Counted from the first letter of the stretch, positions 28,594 through 38,397 are shown. The stretch: DNA of 64,000 bases from Tritonibacter aquimaris (GCF_009617595.1 NZ_WIXK01000002.1:1-64000); one strand, 5' to 3'. Translations and numbers: made by a program. The notes: generated by a model from the letters alone, not told the origin.

Positions 28594-29646
28594 ATGACAC
28601 ACCTCTGGGTTCGCGCCGAACAACGCCAAAACGAAGACCGCGTGGGGATCACCCCCGCTGGCGCAAAGGCGCTCCTCGATGCGGGTGTCAAAGTCACCGT
28701 AGAAGACAGCAAAACCCGCGCCATCGGAATTGATGGCTACCGTGATGCGGGCTGCGACATTGCGCCGGAAAACAGCTGGCCCGATGCACCGCGTGATGCA
28801 ATCATCTTTGGCCTTAAGGAACTGCCCGAAGATGACACCCCACTGCCGCATCGCCACATTATGTTTGGCCATGCCTTCAAAGGTCAGCATTCCGGAAAAG
28901 CCCTGCTTGATCGGTTCAAGGCGGGCGGCGGCACGCTTTATGATCTGGAATATCTCGTTGATGCAGACGGCCACCGGGTTGCCGCCTTTGGCTATTGGGC
29001 GGGATATGCCGGTGCTGCGGTCACGCTCAAAGCCTGGGCCGCGCAGCAACGCGGTGCAATCTGCGGCCCCGTCGCGGCATCCCCAAACAAAGATGCGCTG
29101 ATCGCGGATCTCTCCCAAGAGCTGTCCCAGCTCAAATCTTCGCGCCCCAATGCCATTGTGATTGGCGCCAAAGGGCGGGTTGGCCGTGGCGCTGCGGATC
29201 TGTGCGAAACACTGGGCGTGCGTGTCACCCAGTGGGACATGGAAGAGACCGCCCATGGGGGGCCGTTTCCGGAAATCTTGCAGCATGATCTGTTCTTCAA
29301 CTGTATCTTTGCCCGCCCCGGAACGCCGATCTTTGTGCCGCGTGATGCAGTGGCTGAGAACCGCAAGCTCAGCGCCATTGGCGATGTGGCCTGTGACCCC
29401 GACAGCGATTACAACCCGGTGCCGGTCTATGATCGCGCCACCAGCTGGGATGTGCCAGTGCTGCGCGTCGCCGAAGATCCAGTGCTGGATGTGATGGCAA
29501 TTGATAACCTGCCGTCCATGCTGCCACTTGAAAGCTCGGAAGACTACGCCGAACAGCTGCTGCCCTCGCTGCTGACGCTTGCAAATCTCGACAGCGGCGT
29601 CTGGGGGCGGGCTTATGAAACCTTCCGCCAGCACATGCCGCAATAG
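28594..29646 (+). CDS. Saccharopine dehydrogenase, NAD+, L-lysine-forming
   Basis: 350-residue enzyme of the LYS1-like family, which interconverts saccharopine with lysine plus 2-oxoglutarate. N-terminal segments WVRAEQRQNEDRVGITPAGA and FGHAFKGQHSG fit the alanine-dehydrogenase-like fold; the NAD-binding loop is VIGAKGRVGRGA. A downstream stretch, GDVACDPDSDYNPVP, is conserved in the family. TAAGGAAA lies upstream of ATG 28594, 11 bases after the GST stop. In bacteria this enzyme may serve lysine catabolism or synthesis; the direction is unknown. Confidence 0.9.
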   Translation: MTHLWVRAEQRQNEDRVGITPAGAKALLDAGVKVTVEDSKTRAIGIDGYRDAGCDIAPENSWPDAPRDAIIFGLKELPEDDTPLPHRHIMFGHAFKGQHSGKALLDRFKAGGGTLYDLEYLVDADGHRVAAFGYWAGYAGAAVTLKAWAAQQRGAICGPVAASPNKDALIADLSQELSQLKSSRPNAIVIGAKGRVGRGAADLCETLGVRVTQWDMEETAHGGPFPEILQHDLFFNCIFARPGTPIFVPRDAVAENRKLSAIGDVACDPDSDYNPVPVYDRATSWDVPVLRVAEDPVLDVMAIDNLPSMLPLESSEDYAEQLLPSLLTLANLDSGVWGRAYETFRQHMPQ

Positions 29647-29700
29647 CGGGCTAAAACAACGGTCCAACAAAACGGGCCAGACTGAACAGCCTCAAAACGC

Positions 29701-31020
29701 TCACAGCGCGCGGCGTGCAAAGAGGGCAATGTCCCCCGCCCGCCCGCGCAAGAGCTGACCGTCCAGCGCAATCCAATCGTTGCGCGCGGGCGTTCCCTCT
29801 GTACTGCTCTTGGCGGCGCTCAGCACTGCGTCTGACACCAGAAATGCATAACCCACCTCCTTGCATTTTTCCTGCAAGCGAGACGCCACATTCACGGTGT
29901 CGCCCATCACGGTGTATTCAAGCCGGTCCCGCGTTCCAACCACACCCACAAACACCTGCCCATAGTGCAGTCCAACCCCAACCGCGACCGGCTCTTCGCC
30001 CTGGGTCACGCGGGCCTCTGTCCATTGTTTCACCGATGCATGGATCGCCAAACCACAGTTGATCCCACGTGCAGCGGCGTCTTCCCCGGTGAAAAACACC
30101 ATCGCCCCATCACCAATGTATTTGTCGACAATGCCATTCTCAGACCGCACAGCCGCTTCAACCCGGCGGCGGAAATCGGTGATGAAATCTCCCACATCCT
30201 GCGGATCGCGCCCCTCGGACCAACGGGTAAAGGCGCGGATATCAACAAACAGAACCGCAGCCGATTGGTTGCGCCCTTTACGCAGCGCACCGGGATCCTG
30301 CACCGCCAGCTCTCCCGCCACCTGTTGCGGCAAATAGCGGGTCAGATTGGCCTTTTGCTGCGCCTCCTCAATCGAGCGACGCAACAGATCTCTCATGCGC
30401 AGCGCTGCAACCACCAGCACAGCTCCTGCCAGCGCAATCATCGCCAGCCGCACCATATTGGGCTGCAGATCCAGCGCCATATCCAGCCGCTCCAGCGCCT
30501 GCAGATCGTCTCTGCGCCCCGGCACAAAGTGCATAACACCAAGGCCAAGCACCACCAGGGCCACAGAATAAATCTGAACCGCAGGATTGAACCGCAGCAC
30601 CGCAAACGCCAATACAATCGGCACCAGCCAGACCGACGGCTGCCCAAACACCAGATTGCCCGCAAAGCCCGCGTTTATCAGGCTGAGCCAGCTGTTGACG
30701 ATCATAAATCCACAATCGGCAGTGGCGACCACCCAGATCATCCAGGTCTGAAACCACCCCCGTCTCAGCAGCCATAGGCTCAACAGCCCCAGCACCAGAT
30801 AGGCCGCCAATGTGGTTGAGGCGAGCATAATCTGGCGCATAACATGGCTGCGCCCCTCTTGCGGCAGATCCCCGACCGCCAGAAACAGCGCAACAAACAG
30901 GCCCAGAGCAACGCCAATGCGCAACAGCGCCACCAGATGTTCCGCGTCCAATTGCGCCCGGCGGATCACATCACTGTCGATCAGCAAACCAGCCGGGATA
31001 AATTTACGCGCTCTGAACAT
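29701..31020 (-). CDS. Membrane class III adenylate/guanylate cyclase
   Basis: 439-residue protein with about six membrane helices (roughly residues 30-205) and a C-terminal class III cyclase domain. Metal-binding aspartates are visible in VLFVDIRAFTRW and DKYIGDGAMVFF; the purine-recognition region reads LEYTVMGDTVNVASRL. The Thr at the adenine-contact position and the Lys of DKYIGDG fit bacterial adenylate cyclases. It would make cAMP at the membrane in response to an unknown cue. It is convergent with the saccharopine dehydrogenase. Confidence 0.9.
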   Translation of the reverse strand: MFRARKFIPAGLLIDSDVIRRAQLDAEHLVALLRIGVALGLFVALFLAVGDLPQEGRSHVMRQIMLASTTLAAYLVLGLLSLWLLRRGWFQTWMIWVVATADCGFMIVNSWLSLINAGFAGNLVFGQPSVWLVPIVLAFAVLRFNPAVQIYSVALVVLGLGVMHFVPGRRDDLQALERLDMALDLQPNMVRLAMIALAGAVLVVAALRMRDLLRRSIEEAQQKANLTRYLPQQVAGELAVQDPGALRKGRNQSAAVLFVDIRAFTRWSEGRDPQDVGDFITDFRRRVEAAVRSENGIVDKYIGDGAMVFFTGEDAAARGINCGLAIHASVKQWTEARVTQGEEPVAVGVGLHYGQVFVGVVGTRDRLEYTVMGDTVNVASRLQEKCKEVGYAFLVSDAVLSAAKSSTEGTPARNDWIALDGQLLRGRAGDIALFARRAL

Positions 31021-31023
31021 GAT

Positions 31024-32433
31024 CTAACTGTCGCTTTCGAGCAGCGCCATCTGGCGCGGCTCTACTTCAACCGCGCCGGGGTCTTCCAGCTCATCTTGTG
31101 AGGCCACAACCCCCATGGCTTCAAAGCGGCGCGCAGACGGCAGCACCCGCGATTCCAATGAGCCCACAGCCTTGTTGTAGTGATTGACGGACGCCGACAG
31201 CGATTTACCGACCGACGCCAGATTGCGCGAAAACACATTGAGCCGGTCATACAGCTCCTTTGCAGTTTTCTGCACTTCAATGGCATTTTTGGCCATCTTC
31301 TCCTGCTGCCAGCCATAGGCAATGGATTTCACCAGCGCCATCAATGTGGTTGGCGTAGCAATCAGCACTTTGTGCTCAAAGGCGTATTCGATCAGCCCCG
31401 CATCCACATCCGCCGCCGCAGAAACAAAGGTTTCGCCGGGGATGAACATCACCACAAAATCCGGGGTCTCGGCAAAGGCGCTCTGATAGGTCTTGCCGGA
31501 AAGTTGTTTCACATGGGTGCGCACATGCTGGGCATGGCGTTTCAGATGGGTTTCCTGATCTTGCGGGGTCTCGGCTTCGATCGCATCGAGATAGGCTTCC
31601 AGCGGAGTTTTGGCATCAACGATGATAGAGCGCCCACCGGGCAGACGCACCACCGCATCCGGGCGGCGCTGGCCTGCATCGGTTGCGACGGATTTCTCCA
31701 GCTCATAGTCCACATGTTCGCTCATGCCGGCCATTTCAAAAACCTGCCGCATCTGCATCTCGCCCCAGCGACCACGGGTTTTGGGCGCGCGCAGCGCCTG
31801 CACCAGCCGCCGGGTTTCCCCGCCAAGCGCGGCCTGACCATCGGCGAGCGTTTTCACCTGTTCCTTGATCGCGCCATAAGCCTCATTGCGGGCCTGCTCG
31901 ATTTCTTTGATGCGGTCGCCGAACTGACCCAGTTTTTCGTCCAAGGGTTTCACCAGGCTTTCAATCGCCTGATGACGTTTCGCAAGATCCTGTTCGGCGG
32001 TTTTACTGTGGCTCTGGAAACGCTCGCTCACCAGGTTGAGAAAGCTTTCGGAATTTTGCTTCAGAACACCCGATGCAAGCGACGCAAACTTATGCTCCAT
32101 CTGCTGGTTCATCTGGCGCAGCTCTTCCAGTCGGGCTTCGTGTTGCGCCGCCATGGTCTTGATTTCAGCCTCAGCTTTATGGCGGGCTACAAGTTCATTT
32201 TCATGGATGCGGCGCAGGGTTTTGGTTTCGCCTTCCAGATCCGGCAGGCGGGCCACTTCGGCCTCAAGCGCCGAGGCATGGCTGCGCAGATCGCTGACCC
32301 GTCCCTCTGAATGTGTCAGCGCAGTGCGACTGCGGCTGAGCGAGATGAGCAGCACAAAGACCAGCACCCCTAGCGCGGCAATTGCATAGTGCAACGGCGT
32401 CAGCGGGCCGATGGTCTGGATCAGTTCTTCCAA
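31024..32433 (-). CDS. rmuC: DNA recombination protein RmuC
   Basis: About 469 residues: an N-terminal membrane helix (about 10-32), a long coiled coil (to about 180) and the RmuC nuclease-like domain, with APKTRGRWGEMQMRQVFE, IIVDAKTPLEAYLDA and FVVMFIPGE. It limits DNA inversions and damages foreign DNA in related bacteria. The likely start is TTG at 32433, because AAAGGAG lies eight bases upstream and no in-frame ATG gives a complete N-terminus; it therefore overlaps the end of mutL by no bases but reads the site within its last codons. Confidence 0.88.
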   Translation of the reverse strand: MEELIQTIGPLTPLHYAIAALGVLVFVLLISLSRSRTALTHSEGRVSDLRSHASALEAEVARLPDLEGETKTLRRIHENELVARHKAEAEIKTMAAQHEARLEELRQMNQQMEHKFASLASGVLKQNSESFLNLVSERFQSHSKTAEQDLAKRHQAIESLVKPLDEKLGQFGDRIKEIEQARNEAYGAIKEQVKTLADGQAALGGETRRLVQALRAPKTRGRWGEMQMRQVFEMAGMSEHVDYELEKSVATDAGQRRPDAVVRLPGGRSIIVDAKTPLEAYLDAIEAETPQDQETHLKRHAQHVRTHVKQLSGKTYQSAFAETPDFVVMFIPGETFVSAAADVDAGLIEYAFEHKVLIATPTTLMALVKSIAYGWQQEKMAKNAIEVQKTAKELYDRLNVFSRNLASVGKSLSASVNHYNKAVGSLESRVLPSARRFEAMGVVASQDELEDPGAVEVEPRQMALLESDS

Positions 32434-32446
32434 AGCGCGCGCTCCT

Positions 32447-34381
32447 TTAGCTGCGGCCAAACAGACGTTCGATATCTGCCAGTTTCAATTCAACATAAGT
32501 AGGGCGGCCGTGGTTGCATTGGCCGGAATGCGGCGTTGCTTCCATCTCGCGCAAGAGCGCGTTCATCTCTTCGCCGCGCATACGACGACCAGAACGGATA
32601 GAGCCATGACAGGCCACCCGGCTGAGGATCGCTTCAAGCCGGGCCTGCACCAGCTGGCTTTCGCCCTGATCGGCGAGTTCATCAAGAATGTCGCGCAGCA
32701 TGGCTTCGGCGTTGACCTCACCTAAGATGGCAGGCGTTTCGCGCACGGCAACCGCGCCGCCGCCAAAAGGTTCAATACCAAGGCCAAATTTGCGCAGATC
32801 CTCCGCCACATCAAGCAAGCGTGCGCAATCCCCATCAGAGAGCTGCACGATTTCAGGAATAAGCAGCCCCTGCGCGGTGACACCATTTTCCGCCATCTGG
32901 GTTTTGAGCTTTTCATAGACCAGACGTTCATGGGCCGCGTGTTGATCCACAATGACCATGCCGTCCTTGGTCTGGGCGATGATGTAGTTTTCATGCACCT
33001 GCCCGCGTGCCGCCCCAAGCGGGAGGTGTTCGGGCGCGGCCTCTGGTTCAGCTTCTGGCCCAACCTCTGGGGTTTCCACCACGCGGCCGCTGAAATCCTG
33101 CGCCATCTCGGCAAAGCCTGTTTCAATGGGCGGCTCTGCGAAACTGCGGGCGGGGTGTTCCGGTGCGGGGCTGAAATCCGGACGTTGCGCCGCATAAGAC
33201 GCGGAGCGCGCGCCGTAAGAGGGCCGCTCCATCTGATAGACACGCGGTGCGCCGGTTGCGGTGGGCTCTTCTGGTCGCATCGCGCCAAGGGTTGCCCCCG
33301 CCACGGTGGAGGACGCGCGGTGGCCCGCCTCGGCCAATGCGTGACGCAGCGAAGACACAATCATCCCGCGTGCAAGACCGGGATCACGGAAACGGACCTC
33401 AGATTTGGCCGGGTGCACGTTCACGTCCACCAGCGTGGGATCGCAGTCGATAAACAGCGCTGCTGCCGGGTGACGATCACGGCTGAGAAAATCCATATAG
33501 GCAGCGCGCAGCGCCCCTGTCAGCATCTTGTCCTTTACAGGGCGCGTGTTCACAAACAGGAACTGGCTGACGGCAGCACCGCGTGAGTACGTGGGCAGCG
33601 CGGCATACCCATAAAGGCGCAGATCCTCGCGGTTGGCATCAATGCGCAGGGCGTTTTCGGCAAAGTCGCGGCCTATCACATGCGCCAGCCGCCCGTGTAG
33701 CGCGTCAAACAAATCGCCAGACATGGGATCGGCGCGAAACGTCACCCGCCCATCACCGCCGCCTGAAACATCACGCAGGGTAAATCCAATTGCAGGTTCC
33801 GCCATCGCCAGCCGTTTGATGGTGTCAGAAATCGCCTGACTTTCGGCCCGGTCTGAACGCATGAATTTCAACCGCGCAGGCGTAGCAAAAAACAGATCGC
33901 GCAGTTCAACAATGGTGCCTTGACGCAAGGCGGCTGGTTTCACCGGCTCCATCGTGCCGCCGGATACCCGGATCTGTGCCGCCTCATGGGATTTGGCACG
34001 GCTGGTGATGGTCAGACGTCCAACCGCGCCAAGGCTTGGCAGCGCTTCGCCGCGAAACCCAAAGGTGTGGATGTTCAAAAGGTCTGAGCCATCGATTTTC
34101 GAGGTCGCATGACGCGACAACGCCAGCGGCAGATCCTCGGGCGTCATGCCAACGCCATCATCGGTGACCCGGATCAGGGTTTTGCCACCATCGGCGATTT
34201 CAATGGTGATGCGGGTGGCCCCGGCATCAATGGCGTTTTCCACCAGCTCCTTTACCGCGGAGGCCGGGCGTTCAACCACTTCACCCGCCGCAATACGGTT
34301 GATGGCACTGTCATCGAGCTGGCGAATGACCGGACGGCTGTCTTGGGTTAGGGGGCTGATGTGGGGGTCAGGGATGCTCAT
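32447..34381 (-). CDS. mutL: DNA mismatch repair protein MutL
   Basis: 644-residue GHKL ATPase that links MutS to strand incision. N-terminal motifs are NRIAAGEVVERPASAVKELV followed by ENAIDAGA, DDGVGM, and TFGFRGEALPSLGAVG. The C-terminal domain has the endonuclease metal motif DQHA-x2-E-x4-E as DQHAAHERLVYE (Asp479-Glu490) and ACHGSIRSG, so this is the nicking type of MutL, as in bacteria without MutH. A Pro/Ala-rich linker separates the halves. rmuC follows on the same strand with its ribosome site next to the mutL stop. Confidence 0.96.
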   Translation of the reverse strand: MSIPDPHISPLTQDSRPVIRQLDDSAINRIAAGEVVERPASAVKELVENAIDAGATRITIEIADGGKTLIRVTDDGVGMTPEDLPLALSRHATSKIDGSDLLNIHTFGFRGEALPSLGAVGRLTITSRAKSHEAAQIRVSGGTMEPVKPAALRQGTIVELRDLFFATPARLKFMRSDRAESQAISDTIKRLAMAEPAIGFTLRDVSGGGDGRVTFRADPMSGDLFDALHGRLAHVIGRDFAENALRIDANREDLRLYGYAALPTYSRGAAVSQFLFVNTRPVKDKMLTGALRAAYMDFLSRDRHPAAALFIDCDPTLVDVNVHPAKSEVRFRDPGLARGMIVSSLRHALAEAGHRASSTVAGATLGAMRPEEPTATGAPRVYQMERPSYGARSASYAAQRPDFSPAPEHPARSFAEPPIETGFAEMAQDFSGRVVETPEVGPEAEPEAAPEHLPLGAARGQVHENYIIAQTKDGMVIVDQHAAHERLVYEKLKTQMAENGVTAQGLLIPEIVQLSDGDCARLLDVAEDLRKFGLGIEPFGGGAVAVRETPAILGEVNAEAMLRDILDELADQGESQLVQARLEAILSRVACHGSIRSGRRMRGEEMNALLREMEATPHSGQCNHGRPTYVELKLADIERLFGRS

Positions 34382-34428
34382 ACCGCTAAATTTAGCATGG
34401 AGAGCCCTGATTCCGCCAGCGGCAAAGC

Positions 34429-35367
34429 CTAAACGCCAGAGGGGGCCCCTGCACGTGTGCGGCAGGGGCCAAAGCAGGCCGCCAACGCAAGGATAATGCC
34501 CGAGACCGTGGCGATCATACCGGCCGCTGAGACCGCATCATAGAGCCCAAGCCAGAGCGGCCCATAACCTGCCAGCACATATCCCAGCACCGCAGACAGG
34601 GTCGCAAACAGAATGCTCCAAGCAATCTGGCGTTCAAGCTGGTTGGTCATCATTCTTGCTGCGGCGGGTGGACAGATGAACATGGCAATCACAATGATCG
34701 ATCCAACCGCATCAAAAGCTGCAACCGCTGCAACGGCTGCCACCACCACCAGCGCAAGGCCCAGATAAGTGGTGCGGATACCCACTGCCTGCGCAAACCC
34801 TTCGTCAAAGGTAGAGATTTTCAGCGCGCGCCAGAACAGGGCAACAAACAGGCTGGTCAGCACCAGAACCAGCGCCATGCGCATGAGTTCCGGTGGCAAC
34901 CCAGCAAGCGCCAATGGGTCGAGCAATGACTCCCATCCGGTTGCATCCAGCCAGATCAGGCTTTCGAGATTACCATAAAGCGCATGTTCCACATCCAGAT
35001 GCACGCTGGAGGTATCGGTCTGTTCCAGGATCAGCACACCCCCCGCAAACATGGTGGTAAAGACCACGCCCATGGCGGCTCCGGGCTCAATCCGGCCCAG
35101 GCGTCGAATGGCTTCGATGAGCAGAACCGAGACGAGCGCTGCACCCGCTGCGCCTATCATCATCGGCCAGGTGGAAATGACCCCGCTGATGATAAAGGCA
35201 ACCACAATCCCCGGCAGCACCACATGGCTGATAGCATCGCCAATCAATGCCTGACGTCGCAGCAGCAGGAAGTTCCCCGGCAGCGCACAGGCAATGGCGG
35301 CAAAGGTGCCGATCAGGATCGGGGTCAGCGACAGGGGCACAAATTCAGCACCAGAGAAAAAGCTCAT
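34429..35367 (-). CDS. Mn/Zn ABC transporter permease, second
   Basis: 312-residue inner-membrane permease of the ABC-3 (ZnuB/MntC/SitD) family with about nine helices. Typical elements are FLLLRRQALIGDAISHVVLPG in the N-terminal region and VVAAVAAVAAFDAVGSIIVIAMFICPPAAARM. It overlaps the other permease gene by four bases (ATGA), so the two are translationally coupled and likely form a heterodimer. Metal specificity (Mn, Zn or Fe) cannot be read from the permease. Confidence 0.92.
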   Translation of the reverse strand: MSFFSGAEFVPLSLTPILIGTFAAIACALPGNFLLLRRQALIGDAISHVVLPGIVVAFIISGVISTWPMMIGAAGAALVSVLLIEAIRRLGRIEPGAAMGVVFTTMFAGGVLILEQTDTSSVHLDVEHALYGNLESLIWLDATGWESLLDPLALAGLPPELMRMALVLVLTSLFVALFWRALKISTFDEGFAQAVGIRTTYLGLALVVVAAVAAVAAFDAVGSIIVIAMFICPPAAARMMTNQLERQIAWSILFATLSAVLGYVLAGYGPLWLGLYDAVSAAGMIATVSGIILALAACFGPCRTRAGAPSGV

Positions 35368-36569
35368 GCGGTGACCTCCTGCGGGGTGCCAAGTTTTGCA
35401 TCAATCGCGCGAATTTCATCCGGGGTCAGCACGGTTTCGATATTGCGCAGCCCATCATAGAGATCCGCCGAGGATTCATGGGCATGATCACGGCGCAGGA
35501 TCTCCCAGCGTTTTTCATCCAACAGCGCCTTGGCCGCGCGGCCACGGCCCAGACTGGTGGCCACACCATCTGCGCGCACCAGCCCTTCGCGCCCCAAAAG
35601 ACGTAGTGTTAGAGCCTCATAGATCGGCTGCCCCTGTGCCAGTGCCAGCAATCCCTGGCGCAGATGCACCCGGCGCTGAAAATGGCGCTGGCGGATCACC
35701 GCGGCCAGAACGCCGCGGTTTGGCGCAAAAAAGAGCGAAAAGACAAAGAGCGCCGCGCTCATCAACACGATCAACGGGCCGGTGGGCAGATTGGGGGCTG
35801 ACGCAGATACAGCCGCACCCACGTAAGAGGCCAGCGCGCCAAAGCCCCCCGCAAGCAGCACCACATGTTCTGAACGCTCAGACCAGAAGCGCGCGGTCAC
35901 AGCGGGTATGATCAATAGCGCCACAATCAGAATGAGCCCGACGATTTTAAGCCCAATAACGGTTACGGCCATCACCAGCCCCATCATCAGCATATCGATC
36001 TGCGGCACGTTAATACCCTGCGTGCTCGCATATTCAGGATCAAAGGATACCAGTATCAGCGCACGCCGCGTGATCGCGATGATCACCAGCGCCGCCGCTC
36101 CGCCCCCTGCGATCAGCAGTGCATCGCTCAACAGCATGCCAGCGGTAGACCCCAGCAGGAAGCCTTCAAGCCCGGCCTGCCGGCCAATGCCCGCTGTCTG
36201 GATCACGGTCAAAAGCACCACGCCAAAGCCAAAGAAGGTAGAAAGGATCGCGCCAATGGCTGCGTCTTCGGCAAGACGTGTGCGCAGGGTCAGCCAGTTC
36301 AGGCACCACAGCCCGGCCCAGGCCGACAGCGCAGACCCAATAAGCAACCCCGGCAGGTTTCGCCCGTCACCGCCCAAGAGCGCCATAACAAGAAACGCAA
36401 TGCAGACACCGGGCAATGTGGCATGGCTGACCGCATCGGCCACCAGCGCGCGTTTGCGCAAAAACAGAAATGTTCCGGTGATACCAGCCGCCGCCCCCAA
36501 CAGGGCCGCACCAATAGAGACCAGCGTGGCGTTATAGCCAAGCTGCAGCAAAAGCGCGTCAAATATCAT
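35364..36569 (-). CDS. Mn/Zn ABC permease with DtxR-like C-terminal domain
   Basis: 401 residues: an ABC-3 family permease (about 1-290, eight to nine helices, FLFLRKRALVADAVSHATLPG and the GLKIVGLILIVALLIIPA segment) fused to a soluble C-terminal domain of about 110 residues. That part (QRRVHLRQGLLALAQGQP, YEALTLRLLGREGLV, then RNIETVLTPDEIRAIDAKLG) resembles the winged-helix and dimerisation parts of DtxR/MntR regulators. Chlamydial YtgCR has the same order. The start at 36569 follows the ATPase stop by four bases; an upstream start overlapping the ATPase gene is rejected. Confidence 0.88.
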   Translation of the reverse strand: MIFDALLLQLGYNATLVSIGAALLGAAAGITGTFLFLRKRALVADAVSHATLPGVCIAFLVMALLGGDGRNLPGLLIGSALSAWAGLWCLNWLTLRTRLAEDAAIGAILSTFFGFGVVLLTVIQTAGIGRQAGLEGFLLGSTAGMLLSDALLIAGGGAAALVIIAITRRALILVSFDPEYASTQGINVPQIDMLMMGLVMAVTVIGLKIVGLILIVALLIIPAVTARFWSERSEHVVLLAGGFGALASYVGAAVSASAPNLPTGPLIVLMSAALFVFSLFFAPNRGVLAAVIRQRHFQRRVHLRQGLLALAQGQPIYEALTLRLLGREGLVRADGVATSLGRGRAAKALLDEKRWEILRRDHAHESSADLYDGLRNIETVLTPDEIRAIDAKLGTPQEVTA

Positions 36570-36573
36570 GATA

Positions 36574-37377
36574 TTAGCCCGAAATCTGGTTGAGCTGTTC
36601 CACCTGCGTCGCTGCCAGACGTCCGCCATACGCGGCCTGCAGGGTGGTTGTGTTGAAGGTGGTCTCTACCGAGCCTTCCGCCACTTTGCGGGTGTTGATC
36701 ATAAAGACATTGTCGAAATATTCCGCCACGGTCGCAAGATCATGGTGCACAACGACCACTGTTTTTCCTTCTGCGCGCAAAGATTTCAGCACCGATATGA
36801 TCGCCTTTTCGGTTGCGGCATCAACGCCTGCAAAAGGTTCATCCAGCAGATACAGGTCCGCAGCCTGTGCAAGCGCGCGGGCCAAGAATACACGTTGCTG
36901 CTGGCCGCCCGAAAGCTGGCCAATCTGGCGCTCGGCAAAATCGGACATGCCAACCCGCTCCAGACACTCCAGCGCCTGTTTGCGATGCTGCCCCCGGATC
37001 CGACCCAGAAGCCCCACCTGACGATAAAGCCCCATCAACACCACATCGATGACACGGGTGGGGAAATCCCAATCCACACTGGCGCGCTGCGGTACATAGG
37101 CCACGCGGGCGCGTTGTTCGCTCAGCGGTTTGCCATACACATGCACCCGGCCAGATACTGATGGGATCACCCCAAGCGCGGCCTTGAGCATGGTGGATTT
37201 ACCGGCCCCATTGGGGCCGATAATCGCAGTCATTTCGGCTGCATTTACGGTCATATCGACCGAGAAGACAGCGGGTTTCTGACCATATGTAACAGTGAGA
37301 CCCCGGATGGAGAGAGGGCAGTTGGCTAGACTTTTCTCTGAGAAGGTCGTGCTGTTATCACTGATCAGATCTAGCAT
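36574..37377 (-). CDS. Mn/Zn ABC transporter ATPase
   Basis: 267-residue ATPase of the ZnuC/MntB/SitB type. Walker A GPNGAGKSTM, signature LSGGQQQRVFLARAL, Walker B LYLLDEPFAGVD and H-loop VVHHDLAT are all present. AGGATACTAAA precedes the ATG, which lies two bases beyond the stop of the binding-protein gene. It powers the importer formed by the two downstream permeases. Confidence 0.94.
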   Translation of the reverse strand: MLDLISDNSTTFSEKSLANCPLSIRGLTVTYGQKPAVFSVDMTVNAAEMTAIIGPNGAGKSTMLKAALGVIPSVSGRVHVYGKPLSEQRARVAYVPQRASVDWDFPTRVIDVVLMGLYRQVGLLGRIRGQHRKQALECLERVGMSDFAERQIGQLSGGQQQRVFLARALAQAADLYLLDEPFAGVDAATEKAIISVLKSLRAEGKTVVVVHHDLATVAEYFDNVFMINTRKVAEGSVETTFNTTTLQAAYGGRLAATQVEQLNQISG

Positions 37378-37379
37378 TT

Positions 37380-38333
37380 TTAGTATCCTGCAGAAAGTTT
37401 GCCAGCCATGCCACGCGCAGGCGCATCAGCGCCCAGTGCGGAGGAGATAATGGTGAAGTTATGGTCAAGCATGCCGACATAGGTGCCTTCGTAGGTGCCG
37501 TCATTGCCCATGGCGTCAGAGAACAGCTCGCCGCCGATTTTGACTTCGTGGCCTTGTGCCGCCGCCCCTTCGATCAGCGCCCGCATCGAACGATCCGACA
37601 CCGAGCTTTCGACAAAGACCGCACCGATTTTACGTTCAACGAGCAGGTCTACCAATTCTGAAATCCGGTTGAGCCCGGCCTCAGATTGGGTGGAAATGCC
37701 TTGCACGCCCAGAACCTCAAATCCGAAGTCACGGCCAAAGTATCCAAACGCATCATGCGCCGACAGCAGCACGCGGGCCTCAGATGGTACGTTGCTCAGA
37801 ACGTCCCTGCCATAGGCGTGGAGCTTATCAAGCTCAGCCAGATGCGCCGCGGCATTGGCGGCGAACGCTTCGGCGGCTTCGGGGCGGGCCTCGGTGAGGG
37901 TTTTTTGCACACCAATCACAACGTCTTTCCACAGAGCCGGGCTCATCCAGACGTGGGGGTCGTATTTGTCAGCGTAATCATCATGGCCGCGCAGCACGTC
38001 TTTTGGCAGCGTCTCGGCCACCGCAACAACAGCGCGCTTGCCTGCAAGATCGTGGAAGAATTCTTCCATCTGGGCCTCAAGAAAGAGACCATGCCAAAGC
38101 ACCAGATCAGCGCGGGTCATTGCCACAATATCAGAGCGGGTCTGACGATAAGCGTGTGGATCAACACCAGGGCCCATCAATGCTTTGACGTCGACTTCAT
38201 CGCCGCCAACCTGACGAGCCGCATCGGCAATCATGCCGGTGGTGGCAACAATTTTCAAAGGTGCGGCCATGGCAGCAGCTGGCAAAAAGAACGCAGCAGC
38301 GGCAACAGCCATCAACACTCGACGCGTAAACAT
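37380..38333 (-). CDS. Mn/Zn-binding periplasmic protein
   Basis: 317-residue cluster A-I binding protein (ZnuA/MntA/SitA type). The signal peptide (MFTRRVLMAVAAAAFFLPAA, then AMA) is followed by KIVATTGMIAD. Expected ligands lie in GPGVDPHAY, DKYDPHVWMSP, LSAHDAFGYF and VESSVSDRSM. It lacks the His-rich loop of ZnuA, and TTGMIAD resembles manganese/iron SitA proteins, so Mn is more likely than Zn. The start at 38333 follows AAGGAA. It is the first gene of a four-gene operon under a Fur/Mur-like site. Confidence 0.92.
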   Translation of the reverse strand: MFTRRVLMAVAAAAFFLPAAAMAAPLKIVATTGMIADAARQVGGDEVDVKALMGPGVDPHAYRQTRSDIVAMTRADLVLWHGLFLEAQMEEFFHDLAGKRAVVAVAETLPKDVLRGHDDYADKYDPHVWMSPALWKDVVIGVQKTLTEARPEAAEAFAANAAAHLAELDKLHAYGRDVLSNVPSEARVLLSAHDAFGYFGRDFGFEVLGVQGISTQSEAGLNRISELVDLLVERKIGAVFVESSVSDRSMRALIEGAAAQGHEVKIGGELFSDAMGNDGTYEGTYVGMLDHNFTIISSALGADAPARGMAGKLSAGY

Positions 38334-38367
38334 GTGAATCACATTCCTTATGTATTTGTTGATAATG

Positions 38368-38396
38368 ATATTGAGAACGATTTGCAACTATGTCAA
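38368..38396 (-). promoter_or_regulatory. Candidate promoter of the Mn/Zn importer operon
   Basis: On the minus strand, TTGACA (38391-38396), a 17-base spacer and CAATAT. The -35 is perfect, the -10 weak. It lies about 35 bases upstream of the binding-protein ATG, next to a palindromic operator candidate. Confidence 0.45.
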
Positions 38397-38397
38397 C

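Noticed and set aside
28552-29670. A 372-codon minus-strand open frame
   Set aside because: It lies entirely opposite the saccharopine dehydrogenase gene, which has good family motifs and a ribosome site.
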